This document shows, piece by piece, positions 46,542 through 55,448 of a stretch of 64,000 bases of DNA. Origin of the DNA: JBCBSS01 sp039819065 (lineage in GTDB: Bacteria; Bacteroidota; Bacteroidia; Cytophagales; Cyclobacteriaceae). The notes under the pieces are model-generated. The model saw nothing but the letters and a program-made list of their open reading frames with translations. It was not told where the DNA came from and searched no databases. The stretch spans positions 30,309 to 94,308 of the forward strand of contig JBCBSS010000007.1 of assembly GCA_039819065.1 (NCBI GenBank). Direction: 5' to 3'. Position 1 is the stretch's first letter. The number at the start of each line of letters is the position of its first letter. The position numbers and the translations under genes are program-made.

Positions 46542-46752
46542 TTAACGTGAATATCGGATAAGAAACTCAAAAAAACCTGTCTTTTCGAGTGTAACGAGAA
46601 ATCTTTCTCACTCAAAATGCTGTATTTGGATACTTTCGATGCTTCGAAAAAGAGAGATATCTCTCCCGACCAGTCGGGATCGATATGACAGGTTTTTTGA
46701 GTTTCAGGTACTATCCTTATCCTGCGCCTTTCTTAAGCGATATTCACGTTAA
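46542..46752. repeat. Nested inverted-repeat element (MITE-like), copy 1
   Basis: Outer arms TTAACGTGAATATCG (46542-46556) and CGATATTCACGTTAA (46738-46752) are perfect reverse complements. Inside them lie GAAACTCAAAAAAACCTGTC (46562-46581) and GACAGGTTTTTTGAGTTTC (46687-46705), equal but for one A. The core reads TGTCTTTTCGA followed by GAGAAATCTTTCTC, the same motif as in the element at 50866. It holds no ORF. It may be a short miniature transposable or hairpin element. Confidence 0.7.
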
Positions 46753-46956
46753 CTTAATGGCCACCAAGGGACCGTTAAATACGTGGCTTGCTAACTTCAT
46801 TTTCTAGTACGATGCTTTTTCTTGTTACAGATCAATTGGCATTTGCTTTTGAGGCTTGCCTCAGTTCAACACCAAACTGACCATAGAGCTAGAGGAATGA
46901 CATTGAAAAACTTTTTGGTGACAACACCAAAAAGGGCACAGATGGATGGTCTCTTA
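46753..46956. other. Gap between repeat element and AraC gene end
   Basis: About 200 bases beyond the 46542-46752 element. No gene or terminator is supported. Confidence 0.3.
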
Positions 46957-47868
46957 TTAAGACACACGGCCTTTGCGAAATTCGCCCGGGGTAGTTTCCA
47001 GGTGCTGTTTGAAAAAGCGATTGAAGTGCGTCGGTTCAGTAAAGCCTAGTTTATAGGCGATTTCTTTAGCGCTTAACGACGTGTTCTTTAGCAAAGATTT
47101 GGCAGAAGAAAGGGTTTGACTGATCATCCAGTCGTTGATCGTTTTGCCTGTTTTTGATTTGATAACTGAGTTGAGATAATTGGGGTGAAGATTGAGCTTA
47201 TCGGCAAAGTCTTTTATCTGTGACCTTCTATCGATCATACCATCAGTAACTATGCTTTTAAATTCCTCTTCCAGCAGCTGCTTGAATGACTTTACTATTT
47301 GTGAGTTCCTATTTCCTTCCATGATAGGACTGTAATCAGACCAAAACGCTTCTTTTATCTTTAGCAGAAGCACTTTAAATAGGCTTCCCATGATCTTGTT
47401 TTTGTTGGGCGAAGACCCGTCAAACTCATCCAGTATCTGGCTGTATAACGTTTCAAATGATTTGAGTTCTTGTTCTGATAGTGTTTTTGGAGGGACGATT
47501 TCTGCCAATAGAAACGGAAACTCATCATATATCTCCGCATGAACGTATTCTTTTAGAAAGCTCTCAGTCGAAATGATGATATACCCTTCCTTGGATTCAT
47601 GTAGTTCATAGGATTTGATATGCCCCGGGTTAGTGAAGTATATCATCCTTGAATGGAAAGGGAATTTGTTATCGTCAAGATAATATACCCCGGATCCGTT
47701 TTTGGTTAGAATAAAGGAAAAGTAATCAGCCCGAAGTTTGGGCGACTTGAATGGTACCTCAGGATGAATATCGGTCACATTGAGAATAGTAAAATCTGTT
47801 TGCTCTTTACTGTGTAAGCCCAGTGTTTTGTACAAGTCCGATATGTCATGATGAACTAGTGACTCCAT
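46957..47868 (-). CDS. AraC family transcriptional regulator
   Basis: Regulator of 303 residues. An N-terminal cupin-like region (about 30-165) has YFSFILTKNGSGVYYLDDN and senses a ligand. The C-terminal domain at about 205-300 holds two helix-turn-helix units, with IKDFADKLNLHPNYLNSVIK and SAKEIAYKLGFTEPTHFNRF, and the end PGEFRKG. The gene stands alone. No neighbouring target is obvious. Confidence 0.9.
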   Translation of the reverse strand: MESLVHHDISDLYKTLGLHSKEQTDFTILNVTDIHPEVPFKSPKLRADYFSFILTKNGSGVYYLDDNKFPFHSRMIYFTNPGHIKSYELHESKEGYIIISTESFLKEYVHAEIYDEFPFLLAEIVPPKTLSEQELKSFETLYSQILDEFDGSSPNKNKIMGSLFKVLLLKIKEAFWSDYSPIMEGNRNSQIVKSFKQLLEEEFKSIVTDGMIDRRSQIKDFADKLNLHPNYLNSVIKSKTGKTINDWMISQTLSSAKSLLKNTSLSAKEIAYKLGFTEPTHFNRFFKQHLETTPGEFRKGRVS

Positions 47869-48343
47869 AAAGCATGAGTGATTGCTACCAACATTTCCGG
47901 TGTTAATTTACTTTAAGATAACGTGAATACCTTTCTTTTTCGCAGTCGTTTGTACCTATCTGACTGATAGGGTCAGGTCCTTAATAGCCGTCAACTTAGG
48001 CGTTCTTGTTAAAGTTTAATGGTCTCTATCAAGGACTGGCTTTTACCAAAAGTATGAACCTCATTAAAACAATAATGAAAAAGCACTTTAGGTGGTGTCT
48101 ATATTGATGCCCCATAGACAGGTCGCCGCCTTAGGCGGGCTTCCCATCATACCAAAGATTACCTGATGAGAAGGGTCGACAGGGGCAAGCCCTCACAAAC
48201 AACTAAACTGAGCAAATCTGTAGGTGAGATGCGCACGAAGCGATCAATCAGACACTGGTGTTTATAAACCGCTCTCAGTATCCAGATAGCAAGCTCAGCC
48301 TACATCATTCGGTCTGGTATACACCAGATTTGCCTACCATTAA
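47869..48343. other. 475-bp gap
   Basis: Gap between the AraC regulator (start at 47868) and the stop of the hydrolase at 48344. A 6-bp palindrome CCGCCT-T-AGGCGG lies at 48126-48138. GACAGGTCGCC near 48116-48126 reappears inverted near 58778. No ORF or other structure is supported. Confidence 0.4.
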
Positions 48344-49771
48344 CTATTCAATTCTTTTGGCCTCAAATCTTGTGAACTTCACACTAGTGACGGAGTCGCC
48401 TTCAAACTGGAAATTGTAATATGTTCCTGTTCGCTTATTGAAGAAAACACTATCGGTTTCGGGCAGTAAGAAGACTGACCCTGAAAATAGCTCACCCGAA
48501 AACTCCAATCCATTGTCCTTGATGGTGATGTCGGCGTCGCCATCCTCAGGGAAGCGATACTTTCCGGTGAAGCGAGCCAACTGCTCTGGGGATTGCTCGC
48601 GGACGACCCTTCTTCTCGGTTCCATCCCAGGTAAATCATACTCTTCTGCAATACCAAGCAGTATTTCCCTCATGATACTGCCGTTGTCTGAGTTGACCAT
48701 GATCACTACAGCGATGGGAGACTCTTTCCAGGCCATCAATTCAGCCCTGAACCCTTCATCAGCGCCGCCATGTCCAAAAAAGTGCGTGACTACGTAAGGT
48801 CCAAGCCCCTGATCGTCTTCGCTTGGCGTAAGCATTTCATTGACCGTTTGTGTCTTTAACAACCCATCTTTTTGGCTTTGTTGGATTTGCTGAATTTCTT
48901 TAGCCCACATTATAAGCTCCGATGGCGTAGTCCAAAGGCCTGCTGCTGCCATTTCCGGGTAGATGACCCATTTGCCTTCTACCTCAGATCCATTGCTACG
49001 ATAACCGGTAGCGGCACGACTGTGGTATTCTTCGGGTAGTGGATTTTGGAATGTGCTGGATTTCATTCCTAAAGGGTTCAGCACGTTGGCTTTTAAGATT
49101 TCGGGGAATGGCTTTTGCTCGAGGTCAGTGACCATCAGTTGCATGATAGTATAACCACCCCCGGAGTATTGCCAACTTTCACCGGGTTCTTTATACACAC
49201 GAACAGAATCTGTGTTGCCTTTGCCATCTAATAGTTCAGGAACGCTTGGTACCGTATCTGTTCTACTATAACCAGGGAAACCCCAGACGGTCAGCCCTGC
49301 GGTGTGATTGAGCATTCTGCGTAAGGTTACCTTTTCTTTTTCTGTAAACTGGTTATCGGGCAACTTCCAACTGGACAGATAATTATTGACATTAGAATCC
49401 AGATGGATCAAGCCTTCTTCCACAAGCTGGTGAGCCCTGGTGGCGGCAACCGGTTTGCTTATAGAACCTGCCAGAAACAAAGTTTCGGTAGTGACTTCGC
49501 GGTTTTCGGAACTATCGGCCATACCATATCCTTTGGCCCATTCTATAGCACCATTGTTGAGAATGGCTATGCTCACTCCCGGGATACCTAGCTCCCTCAT
49601 GCGTTCTTCTATATTATAGTAGATGCTATCACCTTGTATTTGCAGATTAGGCCGAAGACCGTTTTCTATTCTGGCAATTCTTTCCGCTAAAAGGTCTTTT
49701 GCCTTTTCGGTTTTGGAAGTACAACAAGTCAGGGTTAATAGAATGAGGATAGGAGTAAGAATGCGCATCAT
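48344..49771 (-). CDS. Serine hydrolase, beta-lactamase class C family, lipoprotein
   Basis: A 475-residue lipoprotein (LTCC near residues 14-17). The beta-lactamase/DD-peptidase domain begins near 45. The nucleophile motif is SISK with the Ser of GSISKPVA; the Tyr motif is YSGG (YxN replaced by Y-S-G) and the third is HGGADEGF. A C-terminal extension of about 100 residues follows. These proteins in Bacteroidota are esterases or peptidases more often than true beta-lactamases. It lies alone on the minus strand with a 475-bp gap below it. Confidence 0.85.
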   Translation of the reverse strand: MMRILTPILILLTLTCCTSKTEKAKDLLAERIARIENGLRPNLQIQGDSIYYNIEERMRELGIPGVSIAILNNGAIEWAKGYGMADSSENREVTTETLFLAGSISKPVAATRAHQLVEEGLIHLDSNVNNYLSSWKLPDNQFTEKEKVTLRRMLNHTAGLTVWGFPGYSRTDTVPSVPELLDGKGNTDSVRVYKEPGESWQYSGGGYTIMQLMVTDLEQKPFPEILKANVLNPLGMKSSTFQNPLPEEYHSRAATGYRSNGSEVEGKWVIYPEMAAAGLWTTPSELIMWAKEIQQIQQSQKDGLLKTQTVNEMLTPSEDDQGLGPYVVTHFFGHGGADEGFRAELMAWKESPIAVVIMVNSDNGSIMREILLGIAEEYDLPGMEPRRRVVREQSPEQLARFTGKYRFPEDGDADITIKDNGLEFSGELFSGSVFLLPETDSVFFNKRTGTYYNFQFEGDSVTSVKFTRFEAKRIE

Positions 49772-50011
49772 ACGTAGTTTAGGTTCTCTTGGGAAATAGC
49801 TCAGATACTTAGTATCTCATGGTATCATTGTAACAAAGACTTGGCTTCAAGTTCAAAGTTGCATACCAATGAGTTTTGTATCAGCAACTGATAACCGTTA
49901 GCCGCACTAGGTACTTGGCTATTGGCAAAAGGTTACACTTGTAATCAACTTTATCGAGTGATATGGATAGGGAACCTTGATTTAACTGCGTCGCTTATGA
50001 CTGTTCCTATT

Positions 50012-50698
50012 TTAAATTACTTCGGGTTTGATCAGTTGCTCGGTGACTTTTCCATCTTTAAGCGAAACAAAGTAGGCGTGGTTTTCTTCATTCAAAGAGA
50101 CGCCGTTTAATACTTCACCATTGACGAATACCAATCCTGCTCTATCATCACAGGCATATCCGTCGTTTAGCTTGCCTTCCAGAATGTTCTGATGGTACAA
50201 AGGCCTCCGCGATTCCTCCGAACTATAATGTGGGCAATGACTATAGTTTAAAAAGCTTAAACCTTCCACCAGAGTAAGTTCTTTTGGCCTGGAATCGGTG
50301 GTACCTCCTTCAAACCAACATATGGAACCTGCGCTACCTCCGGCAAGGACAACTCCTTGGTCGTAGGCCTTTTTCAAAGCCATGTCAATTCCCTGAGCCT
50401 TCCAAATGGCCAGCATATTAAGTGTGTTGCCACCTCCGGCAATGATGGCGTCAACACTGGTCAATATCTCTTCCCACGTTTGTTGTTGATCATAAGAATT
50501 GATCCAAACTTTCATAACGCTGGTAATGATATCCAGATCAGCACATAGCTCATACCAATAGTTGATGAAGTATATGTTGTCACCCATCGCAGTGGGTAGA
50601 AAGCAGATTCTAGGTTTTTTCTTATTGGTGAGTGCAGCGGTGTATTTGATGAATTCAGGATTCAACTGCCCGCCGTAAACAAATATCTTTTTCTCCAT
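50012..50698 (-). CDS. Peptidase E-like (S51) serine hydrolase
   Basis: Cytoplasmic S51 family protein of 228 residues. I start at the ATG at 50698 (MEKKIFVYGG); an upstream start at 50755 would add 19 residues that do not resemble the family. The nucleophile motif is GGSAGSICW with the catalytic Ser; AGGGNTLNML matches the family glycine-rich turn, and SHCPHYSSEE lies near the expected His region. Peptidase E cleaves Asp-X dipeptides; cyanophycinase also belongs to S51. The gene stands alone. Confidence 0.88.
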   Translation of the reverse strand: MEKKIFVYGGQLNPEFIKYTAALTNKKKPRICFLPTAMGDNIYFINYWYELCADLDIITSVMKVWINSYDQQQTWEEILTSVDAIIAGGGNTLNMLAIWKAQGIDMALKKAYDQGVVLAGGSAGSICWFEGGTTDSRPKELTLVEGLSFLNYSHCPHYSSEESRRPLYHQNILEGKLNDGYACDDRAGLVFVNGEVLNGVSLNEENHAYFVSLKDGKVTEQLIKPEVI

Positions 50699-50865
50699 AT
50701 TTTTAGAATGCTGATAGCAAGTGCTTTGATTGGCTGTTAACCATTCAAGTTTCAATTAAGCACAGTGAGCATGCACGTTTTGATTGAGCACAAGATAGAT
50801 GATCTTGATTTAATGCCGCTTAGTTAAGTATTGATTTGTGTTGAATGGGTAAATTACCGAGGCTA

Positions 50866-50983
50866 TCTCAAAAGCTGTCTTTTCGACCATCGGGAGAAAT
50901 CTTACTCGACTCAAAGTGTTGATTATCAAGGGAGTAAGATTTCTCATTACATTCGAAATGACATTAAAACGGGCTTTTGAGAC
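50866..50983. repeat. Inverted-repeat element (MITE-like), copy 2
   Basis: Outer arms TCTCAAAAGC (50866-50875) and GCTTTTGAGA (50973-50982), and perfect inner arms GAGAAATCTTACTC (50894-50907) and GAGTAAGATTTCTC (50932-50945). The core has CTGTCTTTTCGA followed by GAGAAATCTTACTC, shared with the element at 46542. The element is about 118 bases and has no ORF. Confidence 0.7.
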
Positions 50984-51309
50984 AGTCCCGTTGTTGGAGT
51001 ACGACCTTCCTCGCGGCTTTAGCCGATAACATAAATATTGGCATTATCATTACTAAGCACTTTCACCTGACCTCTTTTGCTTCTAACTTAAAAATTCTAG
51101 CGTCGAAAACCATAGTCAGGTAACAAAGTCGCTTTAGTATCATTATGAGGGCTAAAGCCCGGCGGATATACCTTACCTATACTATGGCCTAAAGGCCATA
51201 GCAAGTCAACATATCCAGAATGTTTTGCGCTTATCTAAACGGCACTAATTCTTGATTAAAACAAATGTTTCTATTTTCAGTAATTAGCCTACTCCTTGGC
51301 AACTTCTTT
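50984..51309. repeat. Gap with three palindromes
   Basis: About 325 bases between the inverted-repeat element and the next gene. Contains CGGCTTTAGCCG at 51014-51025, GGGCTAAAGCCC at 51149-51160, and CTATGGCC/GGCCATAG at 51182-51201. These belong to the same palindrome family as at 39.3-39.9 kb. No gene is supported. Confidence 0.65.
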
Positions 51310-52230
51310 TCACTCTAAAAAAGCTGATGTACTTACCCAATTCACATGCCAACTTTGTTGGCTTTCACCTTCAGCAGCAAAGAAAAGGTATTTTGAATCA
51401 GGTGTTAAGTAAGGGTTCCCTTGTCCTTTGGTATTAATAGCGGCTGAAAGTAAGGTTGGATCTGACCATCGGTTATCATTTTCTTTTTTGCACACATAGA
51501 GATCAATGCTTTCGCCTATGGCGGCAAAGAATAGATATTCTCCTGTTGCCGATAAGTAAGGTGTGCAATAGCCGAGGGCATCCAGGTTTTCAAACATCAC
51601 TTTTTTGGCAGGTTGATACTGGCCGTCCACCAATCGTGTATAGTAAATGGCCATGTTAGAGTAGTCTAAATCACTGGCGTGAAAATACATGGTTCCGTCC
51701 GGTGCTAATGTTGGATGGGAGAGGAGCTTATTTCGCAAGTTGGGGATTTCGATGTATTCGAGTTCGTTCCATTTGCCGTTTTTAAGCTCGCACTTCCATA
51801 TATGCCAGGTATTCGGAATTTCGCTATTATCAACCTGTCTGGTAGAACTGAAGACCAGCGTATTCCCGTCTGGCGAAAAACTCATGCCGTGTTCATTATA
51901 TGGGCTATTGAAAAAAGCGGCGGTTGGCTCAGTCCATACACCCTGCTTTCTATGGCTAACCAGTACCCGGAAGTTTGAAAAAGCCCTGTCCGAAATAGTG
52001 AAATAGTACTCCCGCAGGTCATTTGAAAAAATACCCCGGTGGATGATCACGCTGTCCGGTACCAATACTGGTTGAAAAGGGATGGGTAGTTCTTTAGGAG
52101 GTATTTCGCTTAACATGTTATCATTTTCATTATGACCAGCACCACATCCATTGCTCAATAAGAATAGCAAGGGCAAGGCAAAAACGATGTATCTCAACGG
52201 GCGCCCATTATAGCTGTTATGGCTTATCAT
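51310..52230 (-). CDS. TolB-like WD40/PD40 propeller lipoprotein
   Basis: Lipoprotein of 306 residues (cysteine near residue 29, SNGCG). It has four PD40/TolB-type propeller repeats: GMSFSPDGNTLVFSS, HPTLAPDGTMYFHAS, TPYLSATGEYLFFAA and NPYLTPDSKYLFFAA. Such proteins often bind partners in the periplasm. It lies 73 bases downstream of an aldo/keto reductase on the same strand. Confidence 0.75.
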   Translation of the reverse strand: MISHNSYNGRPLRYIVFALPLLFLLSNGCGAGHNENDNMLSEIPPKELPIPFQPVLVPDSVIIHRGIFSNDLREYYFTISDRAFSNFRVLVSHRKQGVWTEPTAAFFNSPYNEHGMSFSPDGNTLVFSSTRQVDNSEIPNTWHIWKCELKNGKWNELEYIEIPNLRNKLLSHPTLAPDGTMYFHASDLDYSNMAIYYTRLVDGQYQPAKKVMFENLDALGYCTPYLSATGEYLFFAAIGESIDLYVCKKENDNRWSDPTLLSAAINTKGQGNPYLTPDSKYLFFAAEGESQQSWHVNWVSTSAFLE

Positions 52231-52303
52231 CTACCGGAATTCTAGCTTGATTGATCAGTTTTACCAGGTTTTTGAATCCTGGTTTGGTTACTTCTTTTCT
52301 CAC

Positions 52304-53287
52304 TTAATAAACCCCTCGGATGTGATCGTGAATATTAGCCTGGTAGAAGGATTTCAAATCGGTCATCAGTTGATCAGGAAGAGGTGCTAAATCGCTTGCC
52401 TTGGCATTTTCGTAGACATGTTTTGTAGAACTGGCACCTGGTATGATTGTCGATACCTCCTGATGGTCTAATATCCAGCGGAGTGCCATCTGCGTCATGG
52501 ACATGCCTTCGGGGCAAAAGGCTTTTAGCTCATCTGCCAATTCTACTCCTACTTCGAATGGTAATCCCGCGAAAGTTTCCCCGGTGTTGAAGACAGCGCC
52601 ATCCCGGTTGTAGTTCCTATGGTCGCTTTCTAAAAATTGGGTCTCTTTATTGAACTTACCGGTGAGCAAACCACTCGCTAGCGGTAATCGAACAATTAAA
52701 CCGACCCCTTTTTCTTTAGCCTGTGGCAGCAGATCGTCAGTCAGTTTTTGTCTGAAGATATTGTAGATGATTTGTAAAGATTGCAACCCTTCTTGCTCAA
52801 GGCACACGAGCCCTTGCTCAACGCTTTCTACACTAGCACCGAAATGAGCGATTTTCCCCTGCTGCTTCAAGTTCTCCAACCACGCGAAGATCTCGCCTTG
52901 CATTAATACTTCAATCGGTATACAGTGCAATTGCAACAGATCAATGCAATCCACCTGCAGGCGTTTCAAAGAATCATCCACGCAATCGTTTAAGACTTGC
53001 TCTGTATAATGATCCGGGAATACGTTGGCTGTGCGTCCGAATTTCGTTGCTACTTTGATATCAGCATCAGAAGATTTTAGAAACTCGCCGATCAACTCTT
53101 CACTACGCCCGCTTCCGTATACATCAGCCGTGTCGAAAAAGGTAATGCCGTTATCTGCTGCCTTATTGAAAATTTCAAAAGCTTTTTCTTTGGAGATTTG
53201 ATTGCCCCAATCGCTGCCGATCTGCCAACAACCCAAACCAACTTCACTTATTTCGAATCCGTTTTTGCCTAGTGTTCTGTTTTTCAT
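52304..53287 (-). CDS. Aldo/keto reductase
   Basis: NADP-dependent oxidoreductase of 327 residues with a (beta/alpha)8 barrel. The catalytic tetrad is visible as FFDTADVYG (Asp, Tyr), VATKFGR (Lys) and LLQLHCIP (His). The ending SSTKHVYENAKASDLAPL contains the NADP-binding SSTKHVYEN region. It opens LGKNGFEISEVGLGCWQIG, as in the AKR-type family. Reduces aldehydes or ketones; physiological substrate unknown. It may share a transcript with the 51310 gene. Confidence 0.93.
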   Translation of the reverse strand: MKNRTLGKNGFEISEVGLGCWQIGSDWGNQISKEKAFEIFNKAADNGITFFDTADVYGSGRSEELIGEFLKSSDADIKVATKFGRTANVFPDHYTEQVLNDCVDDSLKRLQVDCIDLLQLHCIPIEVLMQGEIFAWLENLKQQGKIAHFGASVESVEQGLVCLEQEGLQSLQIIYNIFRQKLTDDLLPQAKEKGVGLIVRLPLASGLLTGKFNKETQFLESDHRNYNRDGAVFNTGETFAGLPFEVGVELADELKAFCPEGMSMTQMALRWILDHQEVSTIIPGASSTKHVYENAKASDLAPLPDQLMTDLKSFYQANIHDHIRGVY

Positions 53288-53408
53288 GTATTTGAAATGT
53301 TCTTAATCAATATGAGACTATCAATTGTGTTTTTAGCTGGTTCTCCCTGTTTCTTAAAAGGTTGGATAAACTTACCGAAGAGCGTTTAATATACCATGCA
53401 TTCGGCTA

Positions 53409-53861
53409 TTAACCGTGACGGTTTTTCTTGAATAATAGTGATATCCAAAACAGGATTAGAATGAATATCGAACCTAAGCCAATCCCATAACTCAGACGCC
53501 AAAACCATTTCATTGCTAACTGACCACCTTGAAATAATTCTTTTTCAGAGAACGAGAATGATAGATTGCCAGCCAGCAAATAGGAGAGAGGCACCCATAG
53601 TATAGCCAAGGCCAATACAATTTTTAGCATGCCGGCAAGCAACTTGTTCAGGCCTCCAGTTGGTTTCCTTAGCCTGCCAATGCCCCAGTAAATTGACAAT
53701 GGCAAAGCAATCAAGCCAGCCCAGGTAATAAAAGTCCCTAGCGGGATTGAGTTATCCTTATCCACGGCTTTGGTCAATAATGGGGAACCAGTGATGAGTA
53801 GAAAAACGGTTAGAAGGGTGACAATGAGCGTGCTAAAAAACCAAATGCGTTGTCTGTTCAT
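53409..53861 (-). CDS. Hypothetical 4-TM membrane protein
   Basis: Membrane protein of 150 residues with four predicted segments (about 9-28, 41-60, 79-100 and 125-145). I recognise no family. It ends in a basic tail FKKNRHG. It stands between the aldo/keto reductase (121-base gap) and the 54001 serine hydrolase, all on the minus strand. Confidence 0.6.
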   Translation of the reverse strand: MNRQRIWFFSTLIVTLLTVFLLITGSPLLTKAVDKDNSIPLGTFITWAGLIALPLSIYWGIGRLRKPTGGLNKLLAGMLKIVLALAILWVPLSYLLAGNLSFSFSEKELFQGGQLAMKWFWRLSYGIGLGSIFILILFWISLLFKKNRHG

Positions 53862-54000
53862 TTCAACTTCTAATCTTGTCTGATAAGGCCAGTATTCTGA
53901 TCCCCTAAAGTATTGGATTTGTTACGCTCTTTCAAGTCTCCCATTCTGGCCTGATTATATTCAAATGGCGAATACAGTAATAAGGCCTATCACGGCCGTG

Positions 54001-55443
54001 TCAGTTTGTGTTACCTAGAATGAGGTATTCATTCAGCAAGGGCAGTGAAAGCCATCCACCCATTTGGCTATTGGTTAGGATCACATAACCGAGCCCACTG
54101 TTATCGTAGAATACCAGGTTGCTGATAAAGCCGCGGCCAGTGCTGCCGCTATGTCCATAGCTGATCCCTGAAGAAGTTTCCTCTATTCTGACGCCCAAGC
54201 CCCATTTGGTGCCATCCGCCCGTTCCGAATGCACCTTGAACATTTCATCATAGGTTTCTTTTTTCAGGCCTTTTCGTTGGTGCAGGGCCAGTGCAAATTT
54301 GGCTAATGCCTCGCTCGTAGACTGGAGGGTATAGGCTACCATCACCTTTTTGGCCATGAAGATATCACTGGGTATGTATTTCTTATGACCATTGGCGCCT
54401 CGTGTGGCAATCTGGTCATTGGCTTTGAAATACATATCGGTTATTTGCAACGGTGCTAATACCTCTTGCTGCAGAATGGTATCGATGTCCTTGCCTGTGA
54501 TGGACTGAATGACGCTTTTGAGGTATTCGAAAGCTTTACCAGAATAACCATAGCGAGCACCAGGCGGGAAGTTCAGCTTGAACTTCCCGTTTTCATCTTT
54601 TCGAGGCCAGTTCGACATCCCGGATTGATGGCTGAGCACGTGCCTGGCAGTCATGAGCTTATATCGCTCATCATCAATTTCTTCTGATGGCAGGTACTCA
54701 TACAGTGGTTTATCCAAGTCAATTTCACCTCGTTCATACAAGCGCATCACGGCAAAAGCAAAGACCAGTTTGGTGATAGATCCTGCTTCGAAGAGTGTTT
54801 CATCAACAACCGGCTTTTGGGTACGGTCGTTGGTTACGCCATAGATTTGGGTATAAATGATTTGATTGTCCTTAATCAAGCTCAGCGTGGCACCTGGTAC
54901 TTCGAAGAAGGCCATTCTTTCCTTGATGAATTGGTCGACGGCTTTAAAATCTACTTGCTGGGGTGATTTAAGCACGCCATCCCCAATACGCGGTTTCGGC
55001 CAGGGAATAGTGTCTAATATAATCACCACTTCATGGTCTGTAGCTGCGTTGACTTCTAGTTTCAATGCCGACTCTTCTTCATCAATTCTAACCAACTCTT
55101 CTCCCATCCAATGATAGTTGAGTTCGGTAGAAATAGTATAGCGACCATAAGCCAAGGTCTTTTCAAACCTCCCCAAAGAATCAATAGCTTGTAGCAGCCA
55201 GAGATCGGGATTTGCCGTGGAGGTTATTTGAACATTAGCGGGATAACCGGTGATAGCACTGTCCTTCCAAACAAACTGCCCTTTGATGATAATGCTATCT
55301 GTGGATTGTTCATCGACCTCCGATTTGCCAGGTAGGTCATGTCCGGTCTCCATGCTGGCCGCCGTAATCGACACAGCCATGCTATGAAAGGAGCTGAGCG
55401 TCAGTATGACCGACGCCAGCATAGTTATTGTACGCATATACAA
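54001..55443 (-). CDS. Serine hydrolase with N-terminal beta domain, class C beta-lactamase family
   Basis: Exported protein of 480 residues (signal peptide in the first 28 residues; an internal ATG at 55437 would give a slightly shorter start). Residues about 50-148 form a carboxypeptidase-like beta domain (IIIKGQFVWKDSAITGYPAN, GRFEKTLAYGRYTI). The hydrolase domain follows from about 170, with SITK (nucleophile Ser222, Lys225), YSGK and HSGSTGRGF. The gene starts 5 bases after the stop of blaR1, so it is the third gene of blaI-blaR1-hydrolase. It is probably induced through BlaI and works in the periplasm, perhaps on peptidoglycan or beta-lactams. Confidence 0.83.
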   Translation of the reverse strand: MYMRTITMLASVILTLSSFHSMAVSITAASMETGHDLPGKSEVDEQSTDSIIIKGQFVWKDSAITGYPANVQITSTANPDLWLLQAIDSLGRFEKTLAYGRYTISTELNYHWMGEELVRIDEEESALKLEVNAATDHEVVIILDTIPWPKPRIGDGVLKSPQQVDFKAVDQFIKERMAFFEVPGATLSLIKDNQIIYTQIYGVTNDRTQKPVVDETLFEAGSITKLVFAFAVMRLYERGEIDLDKPLYEYLPSEEIDDERYKLMTARHVLSHQSGMSNWPRKDENGKFKLNFPPGARYGYSGKAFEYLKSVIQSITGKDIDTILQQEVLAPLQITDMYFKANDQIATRGANGHKKYIPSDIFMAKKVMVAYTLQSTSEALAKFALALHQRKGLKKETYDEMFKVHSERADGTKWGLGVRIEETSSGISYGHSGSTGRGFISNLVFYDNSGLGYVILTNSQMGGWLSLPLLNEYLILGNTN

Positions 55444-55448
55444 TGCTT

